Positions 46,855-55,125 of a DNA stretch of 64,000 nt are shown one piece after another. The notes below the pieces were generated by a model, which was not told the origin of the DNA, searched no databases, and saw only the letters and a list, made by a program, of their open reading frames with translations. This DNA is from CAVSUR01 sp963846005 (GTDB lineage Bacteria > Actinomycetota > Actinomycetes > Streptosporangiales > Streptosporangiaceae). Each line of letters opens with the position of its first letter. Within the stretch, counting starts at the first letter, position 1. The DNA is taken from NCBI GenBank assembly GCA_963846005.1, contig CAWJUH010000005.1, forward strand, positions 248,001 through 312,000. The letters are read 5' to 3'. A program made the position numbers and the translations under genes.

Positions 46855-49800
46855 ATGAAGTCGCTGGCTGTCCGGGTGCTGGGCGACTTCGCCGTGGACG
46901 GGCTTGAGCCGCAGGCCGTGGGCAGCAGGAAGGGCCGGCAGGCGCTGCGGGTGCTCGCCCTGGCCGCCGGCGGCCGGTCCCGGCCGGCGTGCTGATCGAG
47001 GCCCTGTGGGAAGACGCCCCGCCGGCCCGGCCCGACGACCAGCTCGCCGTGCTGGTCAGCAGGCTTCGCGCGGTGGTCGGCCGGGACCGGATCGAGCGCG
47101 GCGACGGCGGCTACCGGCTGCGCTGTGACTGGCTCGACGCCGTCGAGCTCGCCGCGCTCACCGACGAGGCGGACCGCAGGCGGCAGGCGGGGAACGCGGC
47201 GGGCGCCGCGGCCGCCGCGCGGGTCGCGCTGTCGCTGCTGCGCGGCTACGGGCCGCCGCCGCTGCCCGGCGGCTGGGCGGCGCTGAAGCTGGCCGAGCTG
47301 GACCGGCTCACCGCCCGGGCCCGCCAGGTGGCGGCCGCCGCGCTGCTGGAAGCCGGTGACTGGATGGCGGCGGCCGACGCCGCGCAGGCCGCCCTGGACC
47401 GGGACGGATACGACGAGGCGGCGCTGCGGATCCTGCTGCGCGCCTGCGTGGCCGGCGGCCGGCCGGCGCGGCGCTGGCCGCCTACGGTGCTGCCCGCCAG
47501 CGGCTGGCCGAGGAGCTGGGCACCGATCCCTCGCCGGAGACCACCGCCCTGTACACGGCCATCCTGCACGGCGAGCTGGCCGCGCCGCCGCCGGCTGCCG
47601 CCGGGCTGGCCGGAGCCGCCCTGGCCGGGGCCGGGCCAGCCGGGCGGGACAGCCTGGTCGGACGGGACGCCGAGCTGGCCTACCTGGACGCCACGGCCGC
47701 CCGGGCCCGGGGCGGGAGCGCGGAAGTCGTAGTGGTCGACGGGGAGGCCGGCATCGGCAAGACCGCCCTGCTGCGCGCCTTCGCCACCCGGCGGGCCGCG
47801 GCCGGCGACACCGTGCTGCTGGCCTCCTGCGGGACGCTGGACCAGGCCATGCCGCTGGACGCCGTGCTCAGCGCGCTGGCGGCGCTGCTGCGCAGGCTCG
47901 GGCCGCCGGACCGGGCCCGGCTGCTGGACGACGACGCCGCGATCCTGGAGCCGGTGCTCGGCGGCGGGCCGCCGCGGCTGCCGCCGGTGCTCGCGGACGG
48001 CATGCTCGGCCCGGCCGTGCTGTACGCGGCGCTGGCCCGGCTGATCGGCCGCCTGGCCGCGGCCGGGCCGGTGGCCGTGCTGATCGACGACGCGCACCTG
48101 GCCGGGCCGCCGCTGGCGAACTGGCTGGCGTTCCTCCGCCGGGAGAACGTGCCGGCCGCGGTCGTGGCCGCGGCGCGGTCCGGTGAGGGCCAGCCGCTGC
48201 AGGCCACCGCCCGGGTGCACCTGGACGTGCTGGGCCGGGCGGCGGCCGCGCAGCTGACCGGGACGGCCCGGGCCGACGAGCTGTTCGAGCGCTCCGGCGG
48301 GCACCCGCTGTTCCTGACCGAGCTGGCCCAGCAGGTAGCCCGGCCCGAGCTGCCCGCCTCGCTGGTCGAGTCGGTGTCGGGCCGCTGCGACGAGCTGGGC
48401 GCCGCCGGGACCATGCTGCGCACGGCCGCGGTGATCGGGCCGGAGCTGGACATCGACCTGCTCGCCGCGCTGCTCGGCCGCCCGGCGGTTGAGCTGCTGG
48501 ACGAGGCGGAGCAGGCCGTCGCCCGCCAGCTGCTGACAGCGGACGGCGCGGGCTTCAGGTTCCGCCACGAGCTGGTCAGGGAGGCGCTCGCCGCGAGCGC
48601 CTCCGCGGGCCGCGCCGCGCTGCTGCACCGGCAGGCCGGGCGGGTGCTGGCCCAGCGGTCGGCGGCCGACCCGGCCGCGGTGGCCGGGCACGCCCGGCTC
48701 GGCGGGGACCTGGCCCTCGCCGCACGGGCGCTGCGCGAGGCCGCCGCGCAGGCCGCCGAGCGGTTCGACCACGCCGCGGCCGAGGCGCTGCTCGACGACG
48801 CGCTGCGGCTGCACCCGGACCCGGAGGGCTGGCTGGAGCGGGCCCGGGTCCGGACCCGCCGCGGCCGGTATCCGGCGGCGCTGCGGGACGTCAGCCGGGC
48901 CGCGGCCGCCGGGCCGGCCGCGCTGGAGGTCGGGGCCTGGGCGTGCTACTTCGGCCGCAGGTTCGGCCAGGCCGCGCAGTTCGCCGCGGACGGCGCGCTG
49001 GCCGCCGCCGACCCGGTCACCCGGTCCCGGTGCCTGGCGGTGGGCGGCCGGACCCATCACGCGGCGGGTGACCTGGCCCGCGCCGAGGCGCTGCTGTCGG
49101 AGGCGTTCGCGCTGGCCGAGGGACCCGACCGGGTCACCGCCGCGGCCTGGCTCGGGGTGCTGCGGGCCCACCAGAGCCGCAGCGAGGAGGCGCTGGCCCT
49201 GCTGCACCCGGCCGCGCGGGCGCAGGCCGGCGCCGCGCACACCGCGGCCGCGCTGCACGCGCTGCTGTTCACCGGGCATGTCCGCGCGATGACCGGCCGC
49301 CCGGCGCAGGCGCTGGCCGCGTTCTCCCGGTACACCGCCGAGGTGGAGCGGCGGCAGGTGCCGCGGTTCGCCGGCCGGGCGTGAACTTCGCCGGCTGGGT
49401 GCTGCGCAGCCTGGGCGCCGCGGACCAGGCCCGCGAGCATCACCTGCAGGCCCTGGCCGCCGGGCAGGGCCAGGGCACGGCCGATGTCACGATCGCCGCG
49501 CTGCAGGACCTGGCCGAGCTGGCGGTCGAGGCAGGCGACCCGGACGCCGCGCGGGCCCGGCTGGCGCAGGCCGCCGGGTCGCTGGACGGCGAGCTGGTGT
49601 TCGGGTGGCGGCTGGAGCTGAAGCATCAGCTGGTCAGCGCCCGGCTGGAACTGCTGTGCGGCGACGGCGGCCAGGCGCTGGCGCTGGCTACCGGGCTCGC
49701 GGCGCGGGCTGCCGACCTGGGCGTGCCCAGGTATGCCAGCGCGGCGCGGCTGCTGGCCGAGCTGGCCCGGAGCGAGCTGGGCGAGCCGGCCAGCCTCGGC

Positions 49801-50041
49801 GCGGCTGCTGCGGCCCTGGGGCGGATCCAGGCCACCGCCGCGGTCGAGGCGTGGTGGTGGACCGGGCTGGCGGCCGCGGCGCTCGGCGTGCCTGGCCTGG
49901 CTGGACGCGGCGGCCGGGCACGCGGCCCGGCTGGCCGGGCAGGCCGGCGGCTACGCGGACGTGCTGCAGCAGGCCGCAGGCCGGCGGCTGGAGCAATGGC
50001 GGGCGCAGGCCGCCCGCCGGCGGCCAGCCGCCCGGCGCTGA
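46855..50041 (+). pseudogene. AfsR/BTAD-type large regulator with AAA ATPase, four frameshifts
   Basis: Five frame segments join into one protein of about 1,060 residues. The first (V-L-G-D-F-A-V-D-G, G-R-K/S-R-K-G-R-Q-A) is an OmpR-type winged helix. A shift near 46970 leads to V-L-I-E-A-L-W-E-D and the BTAD domain. A shift near 47465 leads to A-A-L-A-A-Y and the ATPase (Walker A G-E-A-G-I-G-K-T, Walker B V-A-V-L-I-D-D-A-H), then TPR-like repeats. Shifts near 49380 and 49895 follow, to the end at 50041. No in-frame stop occurs apart from the shifts and codon bias is intact, so decay is recent or the consensus has indel errors. The class controls secondary metabolism in actinobacteria. Confidence 0.8.
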
Positions 50042-50054
50042 CCGGCCGGGGCCG

Positions 50055-50813
50055 TCAGCGGGCGGCGAGCACGAGCATGCTGACCTGCAGCGGCCCGGTG
50101 CCGGCGACGGCGGACTGCGCGGCGCGCCGCAGCCCGGCCCGCGCCGCCGGGTCCAGCCGGCGCACGAACGGGGCGACGTGCGCCAGGCCCAGCCGCCATC
50201 CGGCCAGCTCGGCGGGGGTGCTCAGCCCGGTTGCCACCGTCACCGTCCGCACGCTCACCCGGCCGAACCCGGCGGCGGCCGCGAGCGCGGCCAGCGCGTC
50301 CGGATCACCGGCCCGCGGCTCGGCGTGCTGCTTGAACTCCGCGTACCAGCCGGGCGGCCGGTAACCGAACGAGGCCAGCACCGAATCCACCGCGGCCTTG
50401 GCCGGATGCGTCCAGCCCGGCGCGAACGAGCTGGCGGCCAGCGCGCCGCCGACCCGCCTGATCTCGCGCAGGCCGGCCTCCAGGTCGGGCAGGTGGCCGA
50501 GGCAGCAGGCGGCCGCCACCAGGTCGAAGCAGCCGCCGGCGAACGGCAGCGCCCGGGCGTCCGCCGCCACCGGATGCGCCTGCGGCGGGCAGCCGCTCAG
50601 CATCGCGGGCGCCAGGTCGGCCGGCACCACGGCCCGCGCGCCCGCGGCCAGCGCCGCGCGGCAGGCGGCGCCGGTGCCGGACCCGAGATCCAGCACGGTG
50701 CGGCCGGCGACCGGCAGGCCCGCGCTGGCGAGCAGCTCCCGCGCGAGCGCCTCGTACATCCGGCCCGGCCCGGCGGCCCAGGACGGCGCGGCCGCCTGGT
50801 AGCCGGCCCGCAT
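50055..50813 (-). CDS. class I SAM-dependent methyltransferase
   Basis: This 252-residue methyltransferase starts at ATG 50813 with motif I V-L-D-L-G-S-G-T-G-A-A near residue 40, then P-A-D-L-A-P-A-M-L, D-A-R-A-L-P-F, C-F-D-L-V-A-A-A-C-C-L-G-H-L-P and I-R-R-V-G-G-A-L. The acceptor is unknown. It follows the phosphotransferase gene by 20 bases on the same strand and converges on the broken AfsR-like gene. Confidence 0.86.
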   Translation of the reverse strand: MRAGYQAAAPSWAAGPGRMYEALARELLASAGLPVAGRTVLDLGSGTGAACRAALAAGARAVVPADLAPAMLSGCPPQAHPVAADARALPFAGGCFDLVAAACCLGHLPDLEAGLREIRRVGGALAASSFAPGWTHPAKAAVDSVLASFGYRPPGWYAEFKQHAEPRAGDPDALAALAAAAGFGRVSVRTVTVATGLSTPAELAGWRLGLAHVAPFVRRLDPAARAGLRRAAQSAVAGTGPLQVSMLVLAAR

Positions 50814-50833
50814 CGCCCGGCCCGCGGCCTGGC

Positions 50834-51832
50834 TCAGCCCAGCAGCGGGGCGGCCAGCAGCGCCTGCTTCTCCCACCACGCCAGCTCCTCGTCGTAGCCG
50901 CCCAGCGCCTTCTCCCAGCCGAACTGGACCAGCGCGCCGAGCAGGCACAGCGCCAGCTGCCGGTCCCACCACGGCCCGGTGCTGATCCCGCCGGCTTCCA
51001 GCGCCGCCCGGTAGGCGGCGATCGAGTCCTCCTTGCCCTGCGGCAGCCGGCGGCAGTTGATCGCCAGGTACCAGGCCAGGTCGGCCAGCGGCGCGCCGCG
51101 TCCCGGCTGCTCCCAGTCGAGCAGGACGGTCCGGCCCGCGTCGTCGGTGCCGAGGTTGTCCAGCTTCCAGTTGCTGTGCACGAGCGAGCGCGGGGTGGCC
51201 TCCAGCGCCTGGACCAGCGGGCCCGGATCGCTCGCCAGCGGGATCACCACGGCGGCGGCGGCCGGGGCCACCGCGGCGAGCCGCGGCCAGCCCTCGCCGA
51301 CCAGCCGCGGCACCAGGTGCCCGCCGCCCGCGGCGGCCTCGGCCTGCGCCAGCCACGGGGACAGCTCCAGGTAGCGGTGCATCGGCGGGACGATGTCGCA
51401 TTCGGAGCCGCAGTCCCAGAACGCCGCGTGCAGCGCGGCCATGTGGCGCAGGAAGCGCAGGTGCTGATCCAGGCTGATCGGCTCGTCGGTGACCGGCACG
51501 AGCCAGGCCGACACGTCGCGCATCAGCACCGCGCACCCGCCGGACGGGCCCGGCCCGCCAGGGTCCTCGCGCAGCACCCCGACAACCGGCTGGTTGAAGC
51601 ACCCGGGGAGGCGGTCCAGCAGGCCGCGCTGCCACAGCACCAGCGGCGCGCCTGGCAGGCATCCCGAGGCCCGCATGGTCCAGTCCGAGGCCAGGTCGAG
51701 ATGCTTGAGCACGTAGCGGTGCCCGCCGATCACCAGCCGCTCCAGCCGGGCGCCCGACTTGCCCGCGCTGCCGTCCAGCGGCTCGCGCTGCGTCGCGCTA
51801 GCGATCAGGCCGGCGATGTCAGCTGTCGTCAC
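50834..51832 (-). CDS. phosphotransferase (APH/choline-kinase-like), atypical catalytic loop
   Basis: This 332-residue protein has an aminoglycoside phosphotransferase-like fold. It starts at GTG 51832, overlapping the upstream gene by 14 bases. The catalytic loop reads L-V-H-S-N-W-K-L-D-N where the family has HxDxxxxN, so the catalytic Asp is replaced by Asn. The metal-binding D-W-E follows in L-L-D-W-E-Q-P. The N-lobe includes H-R-Y-V-L-K-H-L-D, with the ATP-binding Lys. The substrate is unknown; activity may be lost or modified. Confidence 0.78.
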   Translation of the reverse strand: MTTADIAGLIASATQREPLDGSAGKSGARLERLVIGGHRYVLKHLDLASDWTMRASGCLPGAPLVLWQRGLLDRLPGCFNQPVVGVLREDPGGPGPSGGCAVLMRDVSAWLVPVTDEPISLDQHLRFLRHMAALHAAFWDCGSECDIVPPMHRYLELSPWLAQAEAAAGGGHLVPRLVGEGWPRLAAVAPAAAAVVIPLASDPGPLVQALEATPRSLVHSNWKLDNLGTDDAGRTVLLDWEQPGRGAPLADLAWYLAINCRRLPQGKEDSIAAYRAALEAGGISTGPWWDRQLALCLLGALVQFGWEKALGGYDEELAWWEKQALLAAPLLG

Positions 51833-52217
51833 GGGCCGCCTCCATCTCCGCCAGCAGCGAGGCCGGCCAGCGGCCGCCGCACATGACCGTGTCGGCCACG
51901 ATCCGATCATCGCGCACGGTGAGCAGGTGCATGTGGTGCGCCGCGTGCGGTACGCCGTTCTCGGTCCAGCTCAGGGTGTACTCGACCACTTCCGCGCCGC
52001 CGCCGGCCAGCTCGCCGCGGCGCAGCTCGCTGAACGCGCCCGGGCTGGCGAACCACCGCTGGTACTCGGCACGGATGGCGTCGGGGCCCGCCGCCTGCAG
52101 CCGCCAGTCGGGCACGGTCGCGTCCAGCGTCGCGTCGTCGCTCCACGCGTCGCAGTCCGCGATGGCGGCGGCCTCGATGGCCTTGAGGAATGTGTCGACT
52201 GCCGGTGATGGTGACAT
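51819..52217 (-). CDS. SnoaL-like (NTF2-fold) protein
   Basis: This 132-residue NTF2-like protein has A-V-D-T-F-L-K-A-I-E-A-A near the start, D-A-T-L-D-A-T-V-P-D-W, I-R-A-E-Y-Q-R-W-F, V-V-E-Y-T-L-S-W-T-E-N-G and A-A-H-H-M-H-L-L-T-V-R-D-D-R-I. It starts at ATG 52217 and heads a three-gene minus-strand set with the phosphotransferase and methyltransferase. It is probably a small-molecule binding or isomerase protein. Confidence 0.85.
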   Translation of the reverse strand: MSPSPAVDTFLKAIEAAAIADCDAWSDDATLDATVPDWRLQAAGPDAIRAEYQRWFASPGAFSELRRGELAGGGAEVVEYTLSWTENGVPHAAHHMHLLTVRDDRIVADTVMCGGRWPASLLAEMEAARDDS

Positions 52218-52304
52218 GCGGCCCTCCGCGGCGCTCGCCCGATGAGAAGCCCATCGTCCCGGCCGCGGCTTGCAGCGGCCTTGCAGCTGTTACCCTCGCC
52301 AGTC

Positions 52305-52685
52305 GTGCTCATCAGGCCGGCGGGCGACGCGGACTGGCCGCTGATCTACCCCTGCTACGCCGCGATCATGGCCGAGGGCAAGACCTACCCGTTCCCGGAA
52401 GACCAGTCGGAGGAGCAGGCCAGGCCCTGGTGGATGGAGCCGCCGCCGGGCCAGACGGTGGTCGCGGTCCGGGACGGCGAGATCACCGGGTCGGCGAAGA
52501 TGGGCGCCAACCGCCCGGGCACCGGCAGGTTCGCGTCGGCCAGGACCTCGCGCCCGCCCCCGAGCGCTGAGTGCGCCCTCACGGCCTCTGGTCAGCAGCA
52601 CGCCGGCTCCGGCGGGCGAACTGGCTCCAGCCCGGCCAGCCACCTCTTGACTTTGCGTCATAAAGTTCTGGGCCGGAACGCTTGA
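52305..52685 (+). pseudogene. GNAT acetyltransferase, 3' truncated
   Basis: The frame starts at GTG 52305 with I-R-P-A-G-D-A-D-W-P-L-I-Y-P-C-Y, Y-P-F-P-E-D-Q-S, V-V-A-V-R-D-G-E-I-T-G-S-A and A-N-R-P-G-T-G, the first half of a GNAT domain. After about 52530 the sequence loses similarity: the acetyl-CoA loop (R/Q-x-x-G-x-G/A) and C-terminal helix are missing. It ends in unrelated residues at 52685, running into the operator region of the next operon. It is probably a remnant cut by rearrangement. Confidence 0.65.
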
Positions 52686-52702
52686 CTTTACCTCGTAAAG
52701 CA
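52646..52702. promoter_or_regulatory. two near-identical operator-like boxes
   Basis: CTTGACTTTGCGTCATAAAG (52646) and CTTGACTTTACCTCGTAAAG (52681) are direct repeats spaced exactly 35 bases apart. Each is internally dyad-like, clearest in CTTTAC-CTC-GTAAAG. A weaker third relative, TGCTTTATGGCATAGAGC, begins at about 52708. They precede the membrane-protein gene at 52746 and could be bound by one of the winged-helix proteins it is cotranscribed with. Confidence 0.6.
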
Positions 52703-52745
52703 GTGTCTGCTTTATGGCATAGAGCCGAGTGATTGAGAGGACACC

Positions 52746-53378
52746 ATGAATCAAGCACCTGATGCCGCCACCGCCGGCCAGGACGGCAGCCTCGACCCCC
52801 GGCAGGCCGCTGTCCTGCTGGACCAGGCCACCCGGCAGGCACGCCGCAGGTTCCAGCCTTCGCCGCCGTGGCTGCTGGCCACCAGGGCGGTCATGGTCCT
52901 GGCCGCCCTCGGCGCGATCTGGCTCTCGGTGCGCGGACAGCACCCGTACCGGGGGCCGACGGCCGCGGACATCCCCGTCCTGGTCGCGTTCGTTGTCGTC
53001 AACTTCGCCGCCACGGTAGGCGTCCGCAGGCGCGCGACGGCCGGGGTGAGCGGGCGGTCCCGGTTCAGTCAGGGCGAGATCATCGTGCTGGTGCTGGCCT
53101 TTGCCGCCGCGGTCGTGGCCATGGCCGGGCTGGGCATCGCCGGAGTGACCTTCGCCTGGTACCCGACCTCGGTGCTGGTCATCCCCGGCCTGGCCTGGGC
53201 TGCCATCTCGGCGGCACGGGCAAACTGGCTCGACCTCGCTACCGGCCTCTCGCTCGTCGTCATCGGAATCGCGGGCACGTTCGCCGGGCCGGCCGGGTCG
53301 TGGGCGGTCGCCGCCGTGGGCCTGTGCGTCACGCTCCTCAGCAACGCCGCCGTCCGCGCCCGGCAGCAGCGCGCCTGA
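52746..53378 (+). CDS. integral membrane protein, first gene of a regulator operon
   Basis: This 210-residue protein has a cytoplasmic N-terminus of about 45 residues (Q-A-A-V-L-L-D-Q-A-T-R-Q-A-R-R-R-F) followed by six hydrophobic helices and a short basic tail R-Q-Q-R-A. GATTGAGAGGACACC precedes the ATG. No catalytic motif is visible. It is nine bases from the next gene, a winged-helix regulator, so its job is probably linked to that regulation. I cannot name the family. Confidence 0.8.
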   Translation: MNQAPDAATAGQDGSLDPRQAAVLLDQATRQARRRFQPSPPWLLATRAVMVLAALGAIWLSVRGQHPYRGPTAADIPVLVAFVVVNFAATVGVRRRATAGVSGRSRFSQGEIIVLVLAFAAAVVAMAGLGIAGVTFAWYPTSVLVIPGLAWAAISAARANWLDLATGLSLVVIGIAGTFAGPAGSWAVAAVGLCVTLLSNAAVRARQQRA

Positions 53379-53387
53379 CACCACGCC

Positions 53388-53687
53388 ATGAACGACGACG
53401 GGCTTGACCCGCTGATCCACGTGCCCACCCGGCTGAAGATCGTCGCGACGCTGGCGGCACTGCCCGACGGCGACGGGCTGTCCTTCACCCGGCTGCAGAA
53501 CATGCTGGAGCTGACACCCGGCAACCTGATCATCCAGCTGCGCAAGCTCGAAGAAGCCGGCTACCTCAGCAGCGAGAAGACCAGGAACGGGTCCGCGCAG
53601 AAAACCACGGTGACCCTGACCCGCGAGGGCCGGGCCGCACTCGGCACCTACACCCAGGCGCTGCGCGGCCTGCTCGGCGGCCTGTGA
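53388..53687 (+). CDS. winged-helix DNA-binding regulator (short)
   Basis: This 99-residue protein is a single winged helix: I-H-V-P-T-R-L-K-I-V-A-T-L-A-A-L-P, F-T-R-L-Q-N-M-L-E-L-T-P-G-N-L-I-I-Q-L-R-K-L-E-E-A-G-Y and K-T-T-V-T-L-T-R-E-G. This ArsR/MarR-type arrangement has no ligand domain. It is a close paralogue of the N-terminal half of the next gene, 18 bases downstream, indicating tandem duplication. Confidence 0.88.
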   Translation: MNDDGLDPLIHVPTRLKIVATLAALPDGDGLSFTRLQNMLELTPGNLIIQLRKLEEAGYLSSEKTRNGSAQKTTVTLTREGRAALGTYTQALRGLLGGL

Positions 53688-53705
53688 CGGCAGGCACGGC
53701 CGACC

Positions 53706-54254
53706 ATGAGCACCGCACTTGACCCGCAGATCCACAACCCGCAGCGGCTGCGCATCGTCGCGACCCTGGCGGCACTGCCCGACGGCGACGCGCTCTCCGT
53801 CACCCGGCTGCAGAACATGACCGGGCTCACACCCGGCAGCCTGACCACCCGCCTGCGCGAACTGGACCACGCCGGATACGTGCGGACCGAAAAGACCGGC
53901 GGCGACAGAGCCCAGGCCACCGTCGCGCTCACCCGCGACGGCCTGGCTGCGCTGGATCGCTACTCCACTGTGCTGCGGCGGCTGCCCCGGGTGGCCAGGC
54001 AGGATCATCAGCCACCAGCACCCCACGTGCGCGTGGGCGATGCTGACCGGGACGCGGCCGCCGCGGCCCTGGGCGAGCACTTCGCGCAAGGCCGGCTCAC
54101 ACTCGATGAACTCAACGCGCGACTTGATGCCACGTTGACTGCTATCACGCACGGCGAGCTGTCCCAGGCCGCCCAGGATCTGCCGGACCTGACGGTGCAG
54201 TCGGCCCGGGCCAGCCCTGGCCAGACCGCCGTGGCCAGGGCAGACTCAGAATAA
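53706..54254 (+). CDS. winged-helix regulator fused to DUF1707 domain
   Basis: In this 182-residue protein, residues 1-90 are a winged helix closely matching the preceding gene (R-L-R-I-V-A-T-L-A-A-L-P-D-G-D, V-T-R-L-Q-N-M-T-G-L-T-P-G-S-L). Residues about 108-165 are a DUF1707 module (V-R-V-G-D-A-D-R-D-A-A-A-A-A-L, F-A-Q-G-R-L-T-L-D-E-L-N-A-R-L-D-A-T-L). DUF1707 normally sits on membrane proteins, so fusion to a DNA-binding domain is unusual. The stop is 12 bases before an insertion-sequence end. Confidence 0.88.
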   Translation: MSTALDPQIHNPQRLRIVATLAALPDGDALSVTRLQNMTGLTPGSLTTRLRELDHAGYVRTEKTGGDRAQATVALTRDGLAALDRYSTVLRRLPRVARQDHQPPAPHVRVGDADRDAAAAALGEHFAQGRLTLDELNARLDATLTAITHGELSQAAQDLPDLTVQSARASPGQTAVARADSE

Positions 54255-54266
54255 TCAGACGCTCAC

Positions 54267-55125
54267 TAAGCTTGTCGTTTAACCTGCGCGTTGGCGTCGT
54301 GCGCTGTGCCTGCGCTCTCGTTTCGTTGTCTTGCCGACGTCATGCGGGGGCGGGCCGGCGGTTCTTTGACCCTGGCGGCCGCCCGGGCCGGGCTTGCCGT
54401 GTTTCGGCGCACCGGCTGGTCGGGCGGCTGTCGCGCGGATGTTCCCAAACCCCCGGCGAACCCGGGCCGCGGTCAGCAGGCCCGGCGGGGCCGGCCGTTC
54501 CCAGGGCAGGCGCAGGTCCGCGGCGAGCGGCCGGGCGAGGCGGAGCTGGGTGTGGCAGGTGATGATCAGCCAGGTCCAGCGGTCGGCGGCGGCGTGATCG
54601 CGGATCTTGGGGCAGTCCAGCCGAGGTCCCGGTTACCAGGCAGGTGATCCACCTGCAGACGGATCAGGGTGCCGTGAATGACGGGCAGCGGGCCGTCGTG
54701 ATCCAGCCAGGGGCCACGATGAGTCAGCCGGGCGTGCACCCGGTCCCGCGCGGCCGCGGTCGTAGCCGGCGTCGAAGATGACCAGGATGTGCGGGTCACC
54801 CTCGCGCCAGTGCCCGGCGCCGGCCAGCCGGGTGATCACGTCGCGGACCTGGGCGGCGGTGACCGCGATCTCATCGCCGTCCGGGCCCCCGTGCGGTCAG
54901 GCAGGCAGCCAACTCCCGCCGGAATCGCGACAGCACGGCAAGTGGCCCGGCTCCATCATCGTCTGGCCAGCTGTTCATCACGGCCTTCGTTCGTGATCTT
55001 TGTCCTTCGGCGGGAACAAATGATCATGCGGAGGCCGTGCTCACGCACCGCGACACGCCGGGACCACACGGCAGAACACCGCGAAACGCCCACGCTCCAG
55101 CCGGGCAGGTTAAGCGACAAGCTAA
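54267..55125. mobile_element. decayed 859-bp insertion sequence with 24-bp terminal inverted repeats
   Basis: The left end TAAGCTTGTCGTTTAACCTG and right end (minus strand) TTAGCTTGTCGCTTAACCTG match at 21 of 24 positions when extended. Inside are minus-strand fragments of a transposase with deletions and shifts. The right end carries the stop codon of the flavoprotein gene at 55122. I could not identify a target duplication with confidence. Confidence 0.8.
54300..54990 (-). pseudogene. transposase fragments inside the insertion sequence
   Basis: On the minus strand, in order, there are V-I-T-R-L-A-G-A-G-H-W-R-E-G-D-P-H-I-L-V and I-F-D-A-G-Y-D (a DDE-type Asp region). Next come P-V-I-H-G-T-L-I-R-L-Q-V-D-H-L-P, L-G-W-T-A-P, and a basic C-terminus with V-R-R-G-F-G-N-I-R-A-T-A, P-G-P-G and G-S-K-N-R-R-P-A-P. 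These resemble IS4/IS701-like transposases common in Streptomyces (I recall an NF041680-type group). The pieces lie in different frames with large gaps, so it is inactive. Confidence 0.7.
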
